Below are positions 9,362-17,628 of a DNA stretch of 64,000 nucleotides, piece after piece; position 1 is the stretch's first letter, and each line of letters begins with the position of its first letter. The translations under genes were made by a program, and so were the position numbers. The notes below the pieces were generated by a model. It was not told the DNA's origin. It saw nothing but the letters and a program-made list of their open reading frames with translations, and did not search any database. This stretch comes from Candidatus Aenigmatarchaeota archaeon (lineage in GTDB: Archaea > Aenigmatarchaeota > Aenigmatarchaeia > GW2011-AR5): the NCBI GenBank assembly GCA_016187335.1, contig JACPJW010000001.1, forward strand, positions 316,547 through 380,546, written 5' to 3'.

Positions 9362-9455
9362 GAAGGATAGTAACTGCAGAAATGTTTTAAACGTTAAAAA
9401 GCTGTCACTGTTTTTAGATTTTAGTTATTTAAGTATTTCTTGTTTAGATGCTTTC

Positions 9456-10487
9456 ATGAAAGCTGCTCTCCTTGAAGGACCGAAAAATATACGCGTTGCC
9501 GACATTCCTAAGCCTGCTGCGGGGAAAGGAGTCCTCCTCCGCGTCCGTGCGTGCGGTATATGCGGCTCCGACATGAAGTTCTACAATTATGGCGACCGTG
9601 TCAAAAAATTCCCGCAGATACTCGGGCACGAGGTGGCTGGTGAGGTTGTTGAAGTAGGCAGCGGCGTTGATTCTCTTGCTGTCGGCGACAGAATTGCATT
9701 GAGAAACGAAGTGCAGTGCGGCCGCTGTCCTGCCTGCCTGAAGGGGCTTGAGAACGTCTGCGAGAACATAGAAGATGTAATAGGCGTTACGATACCGGGC
9801 GGGCTGGCAGAATACATGCTGCTCACCGAAGAAATTATAGAAAAGGGTCTTGCAAACAAGATGCCTGAAAAAATGGCTTACGAGGAAGGCGCGCTTGCAG
9901 AGCCGCTTGGCTGCGTTGTCAACGGCCTGGAGTTCGCAAGGATGGAGGAAGGCAAAAGCGTTCTTGTCATTGGAGCCGGCCCTATAGGCTGCATGATAAT
10001 AAATCTTGCAAGAATTATGGGGGCTTCAGAGATTGTTGTTGTTGACAAAAACCAGAAAAGGCTTGACATGGCACGCCCGTTCGGGGCGGACCATTATGTG
10101 TATGGCGAAAACTTTCTTGATGATGTTCTCGGCCTGAGTAAGGGTGGATACGACGTCGTGATGTCTGCATGCAGCGACAGCAAGGCCCATGAAAAAGCGA
10201 TACTTGCCGCTGGGCGGGGCGGCTTCGTGAATCTTTTCGGCGGCATCGCAAAAGGCCTGGACGACGCTGTCTCGTTCCCGAACAATTTTATCCATTACAG
10301 GCAGTGCTCTGTCGGCGGGACATTTTCCCAGACGCGCCATCATCATAAGAGGGCTCTGCAGTACCTTGCAGCAGGAAAAATAAAGGCCGGTGAAATAATT
10401 ACCCATAAGTTCGGGCTTGATGAAGCTGAAAAGGCGATAAAAACCGTCCAGAACCAGGAATGCCTCAAGGTAATGGTGTTGCCGTAA
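9456..10487 (+). CDS. zinc-dependent medium-chain alcohol/polyol dehydrogenase
   Basis: 343 residues from the ATG at 9456. Upstream in-frame codons exist, but the sequence MKAALLEGPKNIRVADIPKP is the normal family start and a TTATTTAAG box precedes it at leaderless distance. Catalytic zinc site: RACGICGSDMKFYN and GHEVAGEVVEVG. Structural cysteines: QCGRCPACLKGLENVC. Cofactor fold: VIGAGPIGCMI with VDKNQ. It is only modestly similar to the divergent MDR at 8327-9361, so the two probably act on different intermediates. The stop overlaps the start of the next gene by one base. Confidence 0.86.
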   Translation: MKAALLEGPKNIRVADIPKPAAGKGVLLRVRACGICGSDMKFYNYGDRVKKFPQILGHEVAGEVVEVGSGVDSLAVGDRIALRNEVQCGRCPACLKGLENVCENIEDVIGVTIPGGLAEYMLLTEEIIEKGLANKMPEKMAYEEGALAEPLGCVVNGLEFARMEEGKSVLVIGAGPIGCMIINLARIMGASEIVVVDKNQKRLDMARPFGADHYVYGENFLDDVLGLSKGGYDVVMSACSDSKAHEKAILAAGRGGFVNLFGGIAKGLDDAVSFPNNFIHYRQCSVGGTFSQTRHHHKRALQYLAAGKIKAGEIITHKFGLDEAEKAIKTVQNQECLKVMVLP

Positions 10488-11059
10488 TGATAATTGCAAT
10501 GCACCGTGTCAATACAATAGAAGACTTGAAAAAAACACCCGTAGGCTTGGGTGTTGAAACCGACCTGAGGTCGGACGGCAAGGACATAATACTTCATCAC
10601 GAGCCTTTCTTTGGCAACGGCGAGAAACTTGAGGACTTCATTTCCCGTTACAGCCATGAATTCATAATCCTTGATATAAAATCCGAAGGAATTGAAAGGC
10701 GTGCCATAGATATAGTTGAAAACGCCGGCATAAAGGATTACTACCTGCTTAACGTTAACTTTCCGTTTATAATGAAGCTGGCCAAAACCGGGTTCAGGAA
10801 AATGTCCGTGCGTTTTTCTGATTTTGAATCCGCTGATGCGTGTCTGGCAATGAAAAACAAAGCAGATTTCGTCTGGGTCGAGTCCTTCAGCAAACTTGCG
10901 CTGACAAAGGAAGTGTGCAAAAAACTGTCCAGGCATTTCAGGCTGTCTCTGGTATCCCCCGAGCTTTACGGAAGGAACGAAATAGAAATATACAAGAAAA
11001 AACTGAAAGGCATGGATATACACAGCGTCTGCACGGACTATCCGGACAAGTGGAGATAG
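10487..11059 (+). CDS. GDPD-like phosphodiesterase fold protein
   Basis: 190 residues, starting on the A of the preceding TAA (TAATGA). AMHRVNTIED near the N-terminus and LGVETDLRSDGKDIILHHEPF match the glycerophosphodiester phosphodiesterase TIM-barrel start (HR-N, the E-x-D metal pair, HH-P). The sequence FIILDIKSEGIERRAID gives the next strand. It is short compared with full GDPD enzymes (about 240-300), and the late barrel strands look reduced. It may cleave or bind a phospho-polyol. It lies between a dehydrogenase and a nucleotidyltransferase, in one transcription unit. Confidence 0.68.
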   Translation: MIIAMHRVNTIEDLKKTPVGLGVETDLRSDGKDIILHHEPFFGNGEKLEDFISRYSHEFIILDIKSEGIERRAIDIVENAGIKDYYLLNVNFPFIMKLAKTGFRKMSVRFSDFESADACLAMKNKADFVWVESFSKLALTKEVCKKLSRHFRLSLVSPELYGRNEIEIYKKKLKGMDIHSVCTDYPDKWR

Positions 11060-11061
11060 CC

Positions 11062-12606
11062 ATGAAAATCGTAATCCCCATGGCGGGCTTCGGCGAAAGG
11101 TTCCATAAAGCTGGTTACAGGGAAATAAAGCCGCTGATAAAAATAGGCGGCAAGCCCATGATACAGCATGTCGTTGAAGCCTTTCCTGGCGAGGAAGAAT
11201 TTATTTTCATCTGCAACAATGGGCATTTGAAGAGCACAAACCTTGAATCTGTCTTGAAAGGTCTTAAGCCGCGCTCTGTTATTGTCGGAATAGATCCGCA
11301 CCGCGGCGGCGCCGTGGACACGTTTCTTGCTGCGCAGCAGTTCATCCCGGACGACGAGGAAATAATCTTCAATTACTGCGATTTTACAATGGACTGGGAC
11401 TACAACGGCTTTCTTAGTTCAGCAAGATCTGCGGATGCATCGCTGCCGTGCTTCACAGGATTTCACCCGGCGTCCTTGGGCAATGTCTATTATTGCTATG
11501 TAAGAGTGGATGACAAAAAAAATGCCCTTGAGTTAAGGGAAAAAATGTCTTTTACGGGGAGCAAGATGAAGGAATTTGCTTCCACCGGGACGTTCTATTT
11601 CAGGAAAGGCTCTTTGGCAAAGAAATATGCAAAAAGGCTTGTTGATTCCGGCATAGTTGCGGAAAACGGGGAGCGCTATTTCTCGCTCATGTTCAATATA
11701 ATGATTGGCGACGGCCTTGGTGTCAATGTATACGAGGTGAAGAAATTCGTATGCTTCGGCACGCCGCGCGATGTGCAGCAGTACGAATTCTGGCGCGGCG
11801 TCTTTAGGGACCATGGACAATTACACAAGAAAGTTCATGACTGGACTACCCTTATACCCGCCGCAGGACGGGGAAAGAGGTTTTCCGACGCCGGTTACGA
11901 ATTGCCGAAGCCCATAATTCCTGTTGACGGCCAGCCGATGATTGCCAAAGCCGTGAAAGACCTGCCTCAGAGCGAAAAAACAATTTTCGTGTGCCTTGAA
12001 GACCAGCTGAAAAACGGACTGGAATCTGTTTTGAAAAAAGAATTCCCGGGATGCGACATCGTTTCATTAAAGGAAACGACTCCCGGCATGGTGAACACGT
12101 GCCTGCTTGCGAAGGATTTATGGAATCCAGGAAAGCCGCTGCTTATATCCGCGTGCGACTACGGCCTTCATTATGACATAGACAAGTTCGAGTCTCTGGC
12201 GAACGACCCTTCCATAGACGCGATCATATGGACATTCAAAAATCATGAGTGCGTTCTCCGCAACCCGAAAGCATACGCATACGTTGCCGTTGACGGAAAT
12301 GGCAACGCCGCAGGAATATCCGAGAAGGCAGCGATAAGCGATAATCCCGGCAGCGACCATGCTGTCGTGAGCGTTTTCTGGTACAGGACCGCCGGACTGT
12401 TTGAAAAGGGCGCAAGAAGTCTTTTGGAAAAGGGAAAGACGGTTGGCGGCGAGTATTACGTTGCCACCAGCATCAATGGGCTGATAGAAGAAGGTCACAG
12501 GGTCGTGCCTTTTGAAGTGGAGAAATTTGTATGCTGGGGGACGCCTGACGACCTGAAAGAATACGAGTACTGGAAGGGATATTTCTCGAAGCTTAGTCCT
12601 GCCTGA
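11062..12606 (+). CDS. fused tandem sugar-phosphate nucleotidyltransferase
   Basis: 514 residues made of two nucleotidyltransferase domains in tandem. Domain 1 starts MKIVIPMAGFGERFHKAGYR with KPLIKIGGKPMIQ. Domain 2 starts about residue 262 with TLIPAAGRGKRFSDAGY and KPIIPVDGQPMIA. Each contains the metal Asp (NYCDFTMDWD and SACDYGLHYD), and each ends with the same signature: FVCFGTPRDVQQYEFWRG and FVCWGTPDDLKEYEYWKG. The protein is therefore a gene duplication fused in frame. It should make an NDP-activated sugar or polyol phosphate. Base specificity is not readable. The start is chosen where the family motif begins; the frame is open further upstream. Confidence 0.83.
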   Translation: MKIVIPMAGFGERFHKAGYREIKPLIKIGGKPMIQHVVEAFPGEEEFIFICNNGHLKSTNLESVLKGLKPRSVIVGIDPHRGGAVDTFLAAQQFIPDDEEIIFNYCDFTMDWDYNGFLSSARSADASLPCFTGFHPASLGNVYYCYVRVDDKKNALELREKMSFTGSKMKEFASTGTFYFRKGSLAKKYAKRLVDSGIVAENGERYFSLMFNIMIGDGLGVNVYEVKKFVCFGTPRDVQQYEFWRGVFRDHGQLHKKVHDWTTLIPAAGRGKRFSDAGYELPKPIIPVDGQPMIAKAVKDLPQSEKTIFVCLEDQLKNGLESVLKKEFPGCDIVSLKETTPGMVNTCLLAKDLWNPGKPLLISACDYGLHYDIDKFESLANDPSIDAIIWTFKNHECVLRNPKAYAYVAVDGNGNAAGISEKAAISDNPGSDHAVVSVFWYRTAGLFEKGARSLLEKGKTVGGEYYVATSINGLIEEGHRVVPFEVEKFVCWGTPDDLKEYEYWKGYFSKLSPA

Positions 12607-13315
12607 TTCCGCTGAACGCGAGATCTTTCATCTGGCTTATGGATTTCTCAAAAGGTATGTCTTTCCTGAAAAGCCCGGTAGTTCCCAGGACAAAAACATC
12701 CGCTCCTGAACTGGAAATCTTCTCGATGTTGTGCCTGCCTATGTTTCCGTCTACTCCTATTCTTATCGGCCTGCCGCCTGTCATGTCCCTGGCTTCTTTG
12801 ATTTTAGGATAGACGTGCTCGACGAACTTGTTGCCAGCGAATCCAGGCTTAACGCACATTATTGTTATCATGTCAATATCGTCGAGGGAATTTTTAAGGG
12901 CAGCTACAGGCGTTTCCGGATTTATTGCAACCCCGGTGTGCCTGCCCAGGGATTTTATTTTTTTCAGGGCTGCCGCGAGGTCTTTGCACGCCTCGTAATG
13001 TATCGTGATTATGTCGGCGCCGCTTTCCGCAGCCTTTTCGATTATCCATTCCGGGTTTTCCACCATGAGGTGCGCTTCAAAGGGCTTTTCCGTAAGGTTC
13101 CTGAGGTCTTTAACGTGCTGGTGGCTCATGACAATGTTGGGGACGAAGCGGCCGTCCATTATGTCGAAATGAAACCAGTCTATGCCTGCCTGCTCGAGTT
13201 CTTTGACTGTTTCTGCGAGCTTTCCCGAGTCTGCGCACATCATGGATGCGGACATTACGAGGAAATTTTCCCTTGTCCTGTGGATTTTGTTTGCATTTAC
13301 GAATGTATATTCCAT
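12593..13315 (-). CDS. ribulose-phosphate 3-epimerase family protein
   Basis: 240 residues. The RPE fingerprints are all visible: SASMMCAD, WFHFDIMDGRFVPNIVMS, FEAHLMVENPEWII, ITIHYEA, GVAINPETPV, MITIMCVKPGFAGNKF and RIGVDGNIG. The metal ligands (H and D of FHFDIMDG, H of AHLM, D of VDGN) are kept. It interconverts D-ribulose 5-phosphate and D-xylulose 5-phosphate, or a related ketose phosphate such as allulose 6-phosphate. It converges on the nucleotidyltransferase with a 14-base overlap. There is a 20-residue N-terminal extension; a later Met at residue 21 is an alternative start. Confidence 0.88.
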   Translation of the reverse strand: MEYTFVNANKIHRTRENFLVMSASMMCADSGKLAETVKELEQAGIDWFHFDIMDGRFVPNIVMSHQHVKDLRNLTEKPFEAHLMVENPEWIIEKAAESGADIITIHYEACKDLAAALKKIKSLGRHTGVAINPETPVAALKNSLDDIDMITIMCVKPGFAGNKFVEHVYPKIKEARDMTGGRPIRIGVDGNIGRHNIEKISSSGADVFVLGTTGLFRKDIPFEKSISQMKDLAFSGIRQD

Positions 13316-13339
13316 GAATGAACCTCTTTTCCCAGCTTT

Positions 13340-14248
13340 TTAATCTTTAACGTATGTTCTCCAGTAATCTACTGAAGCTTTTATGCTGTCAAGGAATGTG
13401 CTTTCCCACGGCTCCCTTCCGGGGGCGTTTATTTCCAGCGCAAGCATGACATCGGCTGCCGCGGCTTCTTTCAATGCAGCAAGGATTTTTTCCGGCCTCA
13501 CGATGCCGTCTTTGTTGTAATCCGCGGTGAAAGGAAAAGGCCCTCCTTTTGCCCCGTACGTCTGTTTTATGTGCATGACAGGGGTTTCTTTTCCGAATGC
13601 CCTTATCCATGCATAAGGGTTTATGTCATCAGCATTCCCGGAAGTTTTCAGCCCGTGGTCAACGTCCAGGCACATTTTCATCGGGATTGACGTAACCTTG
13701 TTCAATGCCTTGTGTATTCTTTCCGCCTCTTTTATTGTTTCTCCCTGCTCCCTCGGGATGCTCATTGGTTCCCATGTCAGGTACTTAAGGCCAGCGGCTT
13801 TTGCATGGTCGGAGATTTCAGCCCATCCGCGCAGGGTTTCCTTAAAAACAAATTCTCTTCTTTTCGGGTCCTTTATATCCCTGACTGAAAAAATTCCCAG
13901 ATGGCTTCCCGTGCTTTCGGCGCCCAACTCGGCCGATATCTCCGCGAACTTCTTGAACCATCCGACCCAGTATTTCCTCGTATCTTCGTCTGGGTGGGCA
14001 AGGTGGTTCAGCTGCGTATACGCGTCGGTGAATGTGTGCTGTATCCTGATCCCGTGTTCTTCTGATGCATTCCTTATTTTTTTTGTCTGGCTCAAAATTA
14101 TTTTTTCCGGCAAGGAGGGGTTGAGCAGCGTTGCCGTCAGCTGGACATACCTAAGCCCTAAAAATTCCCCGGCTATCCTTGTCCATTCCTCGGGTTCAGG
14201 GTACCGGTTGGCAGCAAAGCCGGTGTTTATTCCCAGGCGCGCTTTCAT
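13340..14248 (-). CDS. sugar isomerase/epimerase, AP-endonuclease-2-type TIM barrel
   Basis: 302 residues. LGINTGFAANRYPEPEEW begins the barrel. Candidate metal ligands are the E in LTWEPMSIP, the D/H pair in CLDVDHGLKT, the H in VMHIKQTYG and the E in LALEINAPG, the spacing expected of xylose-isomerase-like TIM barrels. It likely isomerises a keto-sugar or sugar phosphate and sits next to the RPE-like gene on the same strand, 24 nt upstream. Together with the dehydrogenases and nucleotidyltransferase it suggests a dedicated short sugar or polyol pathway. The precise substrate is unknown. Confidence 0.8.
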   Translation of the reverse strand: MKARLGINTGFAANRYPEPEEWTRIAGEFLGLRYVQLTATLLNPSLPEKIILSQTKKIRNASEEHGIRIQHTFTDAYTQLNHLAHPDEDTRKYWVGWFKKFAEISAELGAESTGSHLGIFSVRDIKDPKRREFVFKETLRGWAEISDHAKAAGLKYLTWEPMSIPREQGETIKEAERIHKALNKVTSIPMKMCLDVDHGLKTSGNADDINPYAWIRAFGKETPVMHIKQTYGAKGGPFPFTADYNKDGIVRPEKILAALKEAAAADVMLALEINAPGREPWESTFLDSIKASVDYWRTYVKD

Positions 14249-14368
14249 AAAGAGCTATCTGAACGCAATCGTTAAAAGTGTTTAGAAAGCATCCCTAAAA
14301 CTTCGTATGGATTCATTTTTCTAAAGAATATTGTGACTGATTTAAAGTTTGTTTCTTGTAATTTTTGT

Positions 14369-15055
14369 ATGCTCTCCGTAATCGTGCCGTGCTACAATGA
14401 GGAGCGGAATCTGCCGCTTCTTGCGGAGCGGTTCAGCAAGGCGCTGAAGGGCATCAGTGCAGAGCTTGTCCTTGTCAACAACGGATCCACGGACGATTCG
14501 CAGCTGGTTATTGGCAGGCTGATGAAAAAATACAGCTTCGTGAAATGCGTAAGAATAAAGAAAAATATAGGATACGGCCACGGCATCATAATGGGCCTTA
14601 AGCATGCCAGAGGCAGAGTTCTGGCCTACACGCATGCGGACATGCAGTGCGACCCGTTTGACGTAAGGAAGGCTTATCAGATATTTCAGCAAAGCAAAAG
14701 CAGCAAGGTGCTTGTCAAGGGCAACAGGAAAGGCAGGTTTTCTATCCTCACTGCAGGCTTCCACACGCTTGCTGCGCTGCTTTTCTTGAAGAAATACGAT
14801 GATGTCAACGGCCAGCCAAAACTGTTTCACAGGGACCTGATGAAAACATTCAGGCAGCCGCCTCTGGGCTTTCAGCTTGATTTCTATGTCCAGCACAAGG
14901 CGCTTGACAGCGGCTGCGCCATAGTAAGCTTTCCCGTGAAATTCGGCGTCAGGAAATACGGCTATTCTAAATGGGCGGCGACGCTGCCGTCAAAAGCAAG
15001 GAACATCTCAAGATTTCTTGGTTACATGATAAAAATCAGGATATTTGGGAAATAA
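14369..15055 (+). CDS. glycosyltransferase family 2 (polyprenyl-phosphate sugar synthase type)
   Basis: 228 residues from the ATG at 14369. An in-frame ATG 12 codons earlier overlaps the TATA-like TTTAAAG at 14341-14347, so it is unlikely to be in the mRNA. Motifs: LSVIVPCYNEERNL, LVNNGSTDDS, YGHGIIMGLKHARG and THADMQCDP, where the usual DAD/DxD is HADMQ. There are no C-terminal membrane helices. Resembles DPM1-like enzymes that charge polyprenyl phosphate with a hexose. It probably supplies lipid-linked sugar for the GT-C enzymes in the locus. Confidence 0.82.
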   Translation: MLSVIVPCYNEERNLPLLAERFSKALKGISAELVLVNNGSTDDSQLVIGRLMKKYSFVKCVRIKKNIGYGHGIIMGLKHARGRVLAYTHADMQCDPFDVRKAYQIFQQSKSSKVLVKGNRKGRFSILTAGFHTLAALLFLKKYDDVNGQPKLFHRDLMKTFRQPPLGFQLDFYVQHKALDSGCAIVSFPVKFGVRKYGYSKWAATLPSKARNISRFLGYMIKIRIFGK

Positions 15056-15058
15056 AAT

Positions 15059-15580
15059 TCACGGGCTTTTTAATGAAAATTTTTTTATTACCGTCCATTT
15101 CTTTTCCTTTTCGTTGTTGAAAACAAAAAATATCCGCCTGGCTTCGAATGATTCATGAAAGTTTCTTCCTGTTTTCTTTATTATTTCTTCTTTTGTTGCC
15201 CTGCTGAAATCGCCGTAAATAAGGCTCATGTGCGGAAGATAACCGTGATTTTCGGGCAAATCAAAAACCTCTCTGGATTTTTCATAGGCATCCATGTATT
15301 CGGGCGTTTTTTTGACGGCGATAAACAGTGACCTGAAAAATTCGTCAAGGTAGCGTACACGGCCCAAATGGACTGTAAAAGGCTTCAGCGTTTTCGAGAG
15401 TTTTTCCGCCTTTCTGGTTAATTCTTTCTCGCTGCCGGCAATTCCTCCTGCTAAAGTGACATGCGGCCTGAACGTCGGTGAGCTGTATTTTTTGCTTAGG
15501 CTGGAAATTATTTTGGAAAGTTTCTCCTTTGTCCTTCCTGCAGGCATTAACCAGACAGAATAAGAGAGTTCTTTTCTCAT
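15059..15580 (-). CDS. 2H phosphoesterase (cyclic phosphodiesterase / 2'-5' RNA ligase family)
   Basis: 173 residues from the ATG at 15580; a TTG six codons upstream is less likely. The two signature HxT/S motifs are RPHVTLAGG and LPHMSLIYG, about 100 residues apart, giving the bilobal 2H active site. The spacing and sequence are nearer to plant/yeast-type cyclic nucleotide phosphodiesterase (CPDase) than to ThpR, which is present separately at 58041. Likely substrate: a 2',3'-cyclic phosphate or ADP-ribose 1'',2''-cyclic phosphate. It follows the two small transporters on the same strand with a four-base gap. Confidence 0.8.
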   Translation of the reverse strand: MRKELSYSVWLMPAGRTKEKLSKIISSLSKKYSSPTFRPHVTLAGGIAGSEKELTRKAEKLSKTLKPFTVHLGRVRYLDEFFRSLFIAVKKTPEYMDAYEKSREVFDLPENHGYLPHMSLIYGDFSRATKEEIIKKTGRNFHESFEARRIFFVFNNEKEKKWTVIKKFSLKSP

Positions 15581-15584
15581 ATAA

Positions 15585-15908
15585 TCACTGCACGGCAAAG
15601 GTTATTCCGAGAATTATGAAAACCACTGAAGCTACTTTCCACCTGTTAATTTTTTCGCCCAGAAATTTCCATGACAGCAGCATGACCCATATGTATGTAA
15701 GCGATGTTATAGGAAACAGCAGAGACAGTTCTTCTTTCTGCAGTGCCAGTATCATGAGCACGGTCCCAAGAACAAACAGTATGCCGCCTGCGATGAACTG
15801 CGGGCTAAGCAGTTTTTGCTGCTTTGCCGCGAGCTTGAAAAATAGCATGCCGACAGCGGCGGCTATAGTGGAGGAAGCAGCAAGCAGGACAGCGGCAGGA
15901 TCAGCCAT
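15585..15908 (-). CDS. small EamA/SMR-type membrane transporter, subunit B
   Basis: 107 residues with four hydrophobic helices, the size of a small multidrug resistance unit. The last helices carry SLLFPITSLTYIWVMLLSWKFLGEKIN, the conserved SMR/EamA signature of Pro in TM3 followed by a W-x-GE loop. Its partner at 15901-16248 overlaps it by eight bases. Paired small transporters of this kind include ArnE/ArnF, which flip undecaprenyl-linked aminoarabinose. Given the glycan genes around it, lipid-linked sugar translocation is more likely than drug efflux. Confidence 0.75.
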   Translation of the reverse strand: MADPAAVLLAASSTIAAAVGMLFFKLAAKQQKLLSPQFIAGGILFVLGTVLMILALQKEELSLLFPITSLTYIWVMLLSWKFLGEKINRWKVASVVFIILGITFAVQ

Positions 15909-16248
15909 TCTTGGCACCTCTTCCGGCCAGTGATACGCCGGCCATTATCAGAATGATGCCGAACCAGTTAAGCAGCGTTACCGTTTCTTTCAGCAGCATC
16001 GATGAAGCCAGAAACACCCATACAAAGCTCAGTGACCATATGGGGTAGAGCACTGAAAGCTGGCCGTCCCGCAGGGCGTGAAGAAAAAGAAGCGCTGCGA
16101 TGCCGTAAGCGAGAAATCCTGCTATGACGATAACGTTGACGGGAAAAGGCCCTATGTAAAAGCCCTGCGCATTCGCGCCGAGCTTGAACGATAATTGTGC
16201 CACAGCTGTGAAAAGTGTTGCAGTCACGACTAAGGCTTCATTTTTCAT
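15901..16248 (-). CDS. small EamA/SMR-type membrane transporter, subunit A
   Basis: 115 residues, four hydrophobic helices. Contains LSVLYPIWSLSFVWVFLASSMLLKETV, the SMR/EamA pattern matching its neighbour. Start at 16248 (MKNEALVV), overlapping the stop of the nucleotide-sugar dehydratase by four bases. The tight overlap with both flanking genes argues for co-expression with RmlB and the second small transporter. Inferred: half of a heterodimeric flippase for a lipid-linked deoxysugar. Confidence 0.75.
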   Translation of the reverse strand: MKNEALVVTATLFTAVAQLSFKLGANAQGFYIGPFPVNVIVIAGFLAYGIAALLFLHALRDGQLSVLYPIWSLSFVWVFLASSMLLKETVTLLNWFGIILIMAGVSLAGRGAKNG

Positions 16249-17180
16249 TGCCAAAACCACGTGTTATTTGCATACCATTCGATTGTCTTTTTCAAGCCCT
16301 GCTCAAAGCTGTGCTTTGGCTTCCACCCCAGTTTCTTTATTTTTGCTATATCCAAAGCGTACCTGAAATCATGGCCCGGCCTGTCCGGAACAAAATGTAT
16401 AAGTGTCTCAGGCTTTTGCAGTATTCTTAGTATTGTCTTCACGACATCCGTGTTTTTTTTCTCGTTTCCGCCGCCTATGTTGTAAACTTCCCCTGATTTT
16501 CCATTTTGGATGACTTTGAGAATTGCTGAGCAGTTGTCTTCTACAAACAGCCAGTCCCTTATGTTCGTGCCCTTTCCATAAACAGGCAGCGGCCTGTTTT
16601 TCATCGCGTTCGTGATCATCTTGGGTATCAGCTTTTCAGGATTCTGGTAAGGCCCGTAATTATTGGAGCTTCTTGTAACAACTGCGTCAATGCCGTAAGT
16701 ATTTGCATAAGAAAGTGCCAGATGCTCGGCAGCCGCCTTCGTTGCAGAGTAAGGGTTTCCGGGGCTGAGAGGATCCGATTCTTTGAAGAATCCTGAATCG
16801 GAAGAGCCGTAAACCTCGTCCGTGGATATGTGGATAAATTTTTCCGTGTTGTTTTTTCTTGCAGCTTCCAGGAGCATGTATGTCCCGAAAACGTTTGTTC
16901 GTATGAACGGCTCCGGGTCTTCGATTGACCTGTCTACGTGCGTTTCTGCCGCGAAATTTACGACTATATCGCATCCTTTCATGGATTTTTCGGCGTCGCT
17001 CCTGTTTGCTATGTCGCCTTTCGTGAAATTTATTTTGTTTTTGACGCCCTCAAGGCTCTTCATGTTTCCGGCGTACGTAAGCTTGTCAAGAACAGCCACG
17101 TCGTGGCCTTCGCTGACAAGGAAATGGACGAAATTGCACCCTATGAAGCCGGCTCCTCCGGTAACGAGCACACTAGACAT
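16245..17180 (-). CDS. rfbB: dTDP-glucose 4,6-dehydratase
   Basis: 311 residues. Rossmann motif VLVTGGAGFIGCNF at the start (ATG at 17180). NFAAETHVDRSIEDPEPFIRTN is diagnostic of RmlB, STDEVYGS carries the Thr-Asp-Glu catalytic triad, and YSATKAAAEH gives YxxxK. NYGPYQNPEKLIPKMI and GTNIRDWLFVEDNC are also RmlB-specific. It converts dTDP-glucose to dTDP-4-keto-6-deoxyglucose, pairing with the RmlA at 18165. RmlC and RmlD are not in the window, so the end product (rhamnose or another 6-deoxyhexose) is not fixed. Confidence 0.92.
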   Translation of the reverse strand: MSSVLVTGGAGFIGCNFVHFLVSEGHDVAVLDKLTYAGNMKSLEGVKNKINFTKGDIANRSDAEKSMKGCDIVVNFAAETHVDRSIEDPEPFIRTNVFGTYMLLEAARKNNTEKFIHISTDEVYGSSDSGFFKESDPLSPGNPYSATKAAAEHLALSYANTYGIDAVVTRSSNNYGPYQNPEKLIPKMITNAMKNRPLPVYGKGTNIRDWLFVEDNCSAILKVIQNGKSGEVYNIGGGNEKKNTDVVKTILRILQKPETLIHFVPDRPGHDFRYALDIAKIKKLGWKPKHSFEQGLKKTIEWYANNTWFWQ

Positions 17181-17628
17181 AGTTTGAAACACCATACCCT
17201 ATGATAATCCCGATGGCGGCGCCAGCAATTACATCGGCATAATAATGCCTTTTCAGGTAAATTCGTGAATAAGCGACTGCCAGTGACAAAATAGCCAGTA
17301 TAACTGAAGTTGCGATGTTATTGAAAACAGGTATCAGCACGGAAGATATAAAAAATATCCTCATCGTATGCACGCTTGGAAATGACGAAGCCTCTATTTT
17401 TTCTATTATGTTTTTATGTCTCATTTTTTCAGGTCTGTTCTTGAAAAGGACAATTTTTATCGGCACAGAAATGAAATACATTATTATCTGTCCGGCAGCA
17501 AGCTTGTAGGCAAGTGGGTTCTGATTGAATGCGACAAGAACGGCTATAAGCACCGCAAGATGATAGACCGTGCCGAAGGCAGTGATGTCCTGCATGAATG
17601 AATTCAGGTAAAATTTTTTCAGGTTCAT
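17173..17628 (-). CDS. PAP2-family membrane phosphatase
   Basis: 151 residues, about five membrane helices. The three PAP2 motifs are present: KIVLFKNRP (K-x6-RP), SFPSVHTM (PSxH, with Val for Gly) and SRIYLKRHYYADVIAG (SR-x5-H-x3-D). Probably dephosphorylates polyprenyl diphosphate released by glycan transfer, recycling the lipid carrier. It overlaps the RmlB start by eight bases and the methyltransferase stop by four, so it belongs to the same operon. Confidence 0.87.
   Translation of the reverse strand: MNLKKFYLNSFMQDITAFGTVYHLAVLIAVLVAFNQNPLAYKLAAGQIIMYFISVPIKIVLFKNRPEKMRHKNIIEKIEASSFPSVHTMRIFFISSVLIPVFNNIATSVILAILSLAVAYSRIYLKRHYYADVIAGAAIGIIIGYGVSNYV

Noticed and set aside
9360-9455. 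N-terminal extension of the dehydrogenase at 9456
   Set aside because: The extra 32 residues have no family similarity and overlap the promoter region shared with the divergent gene.
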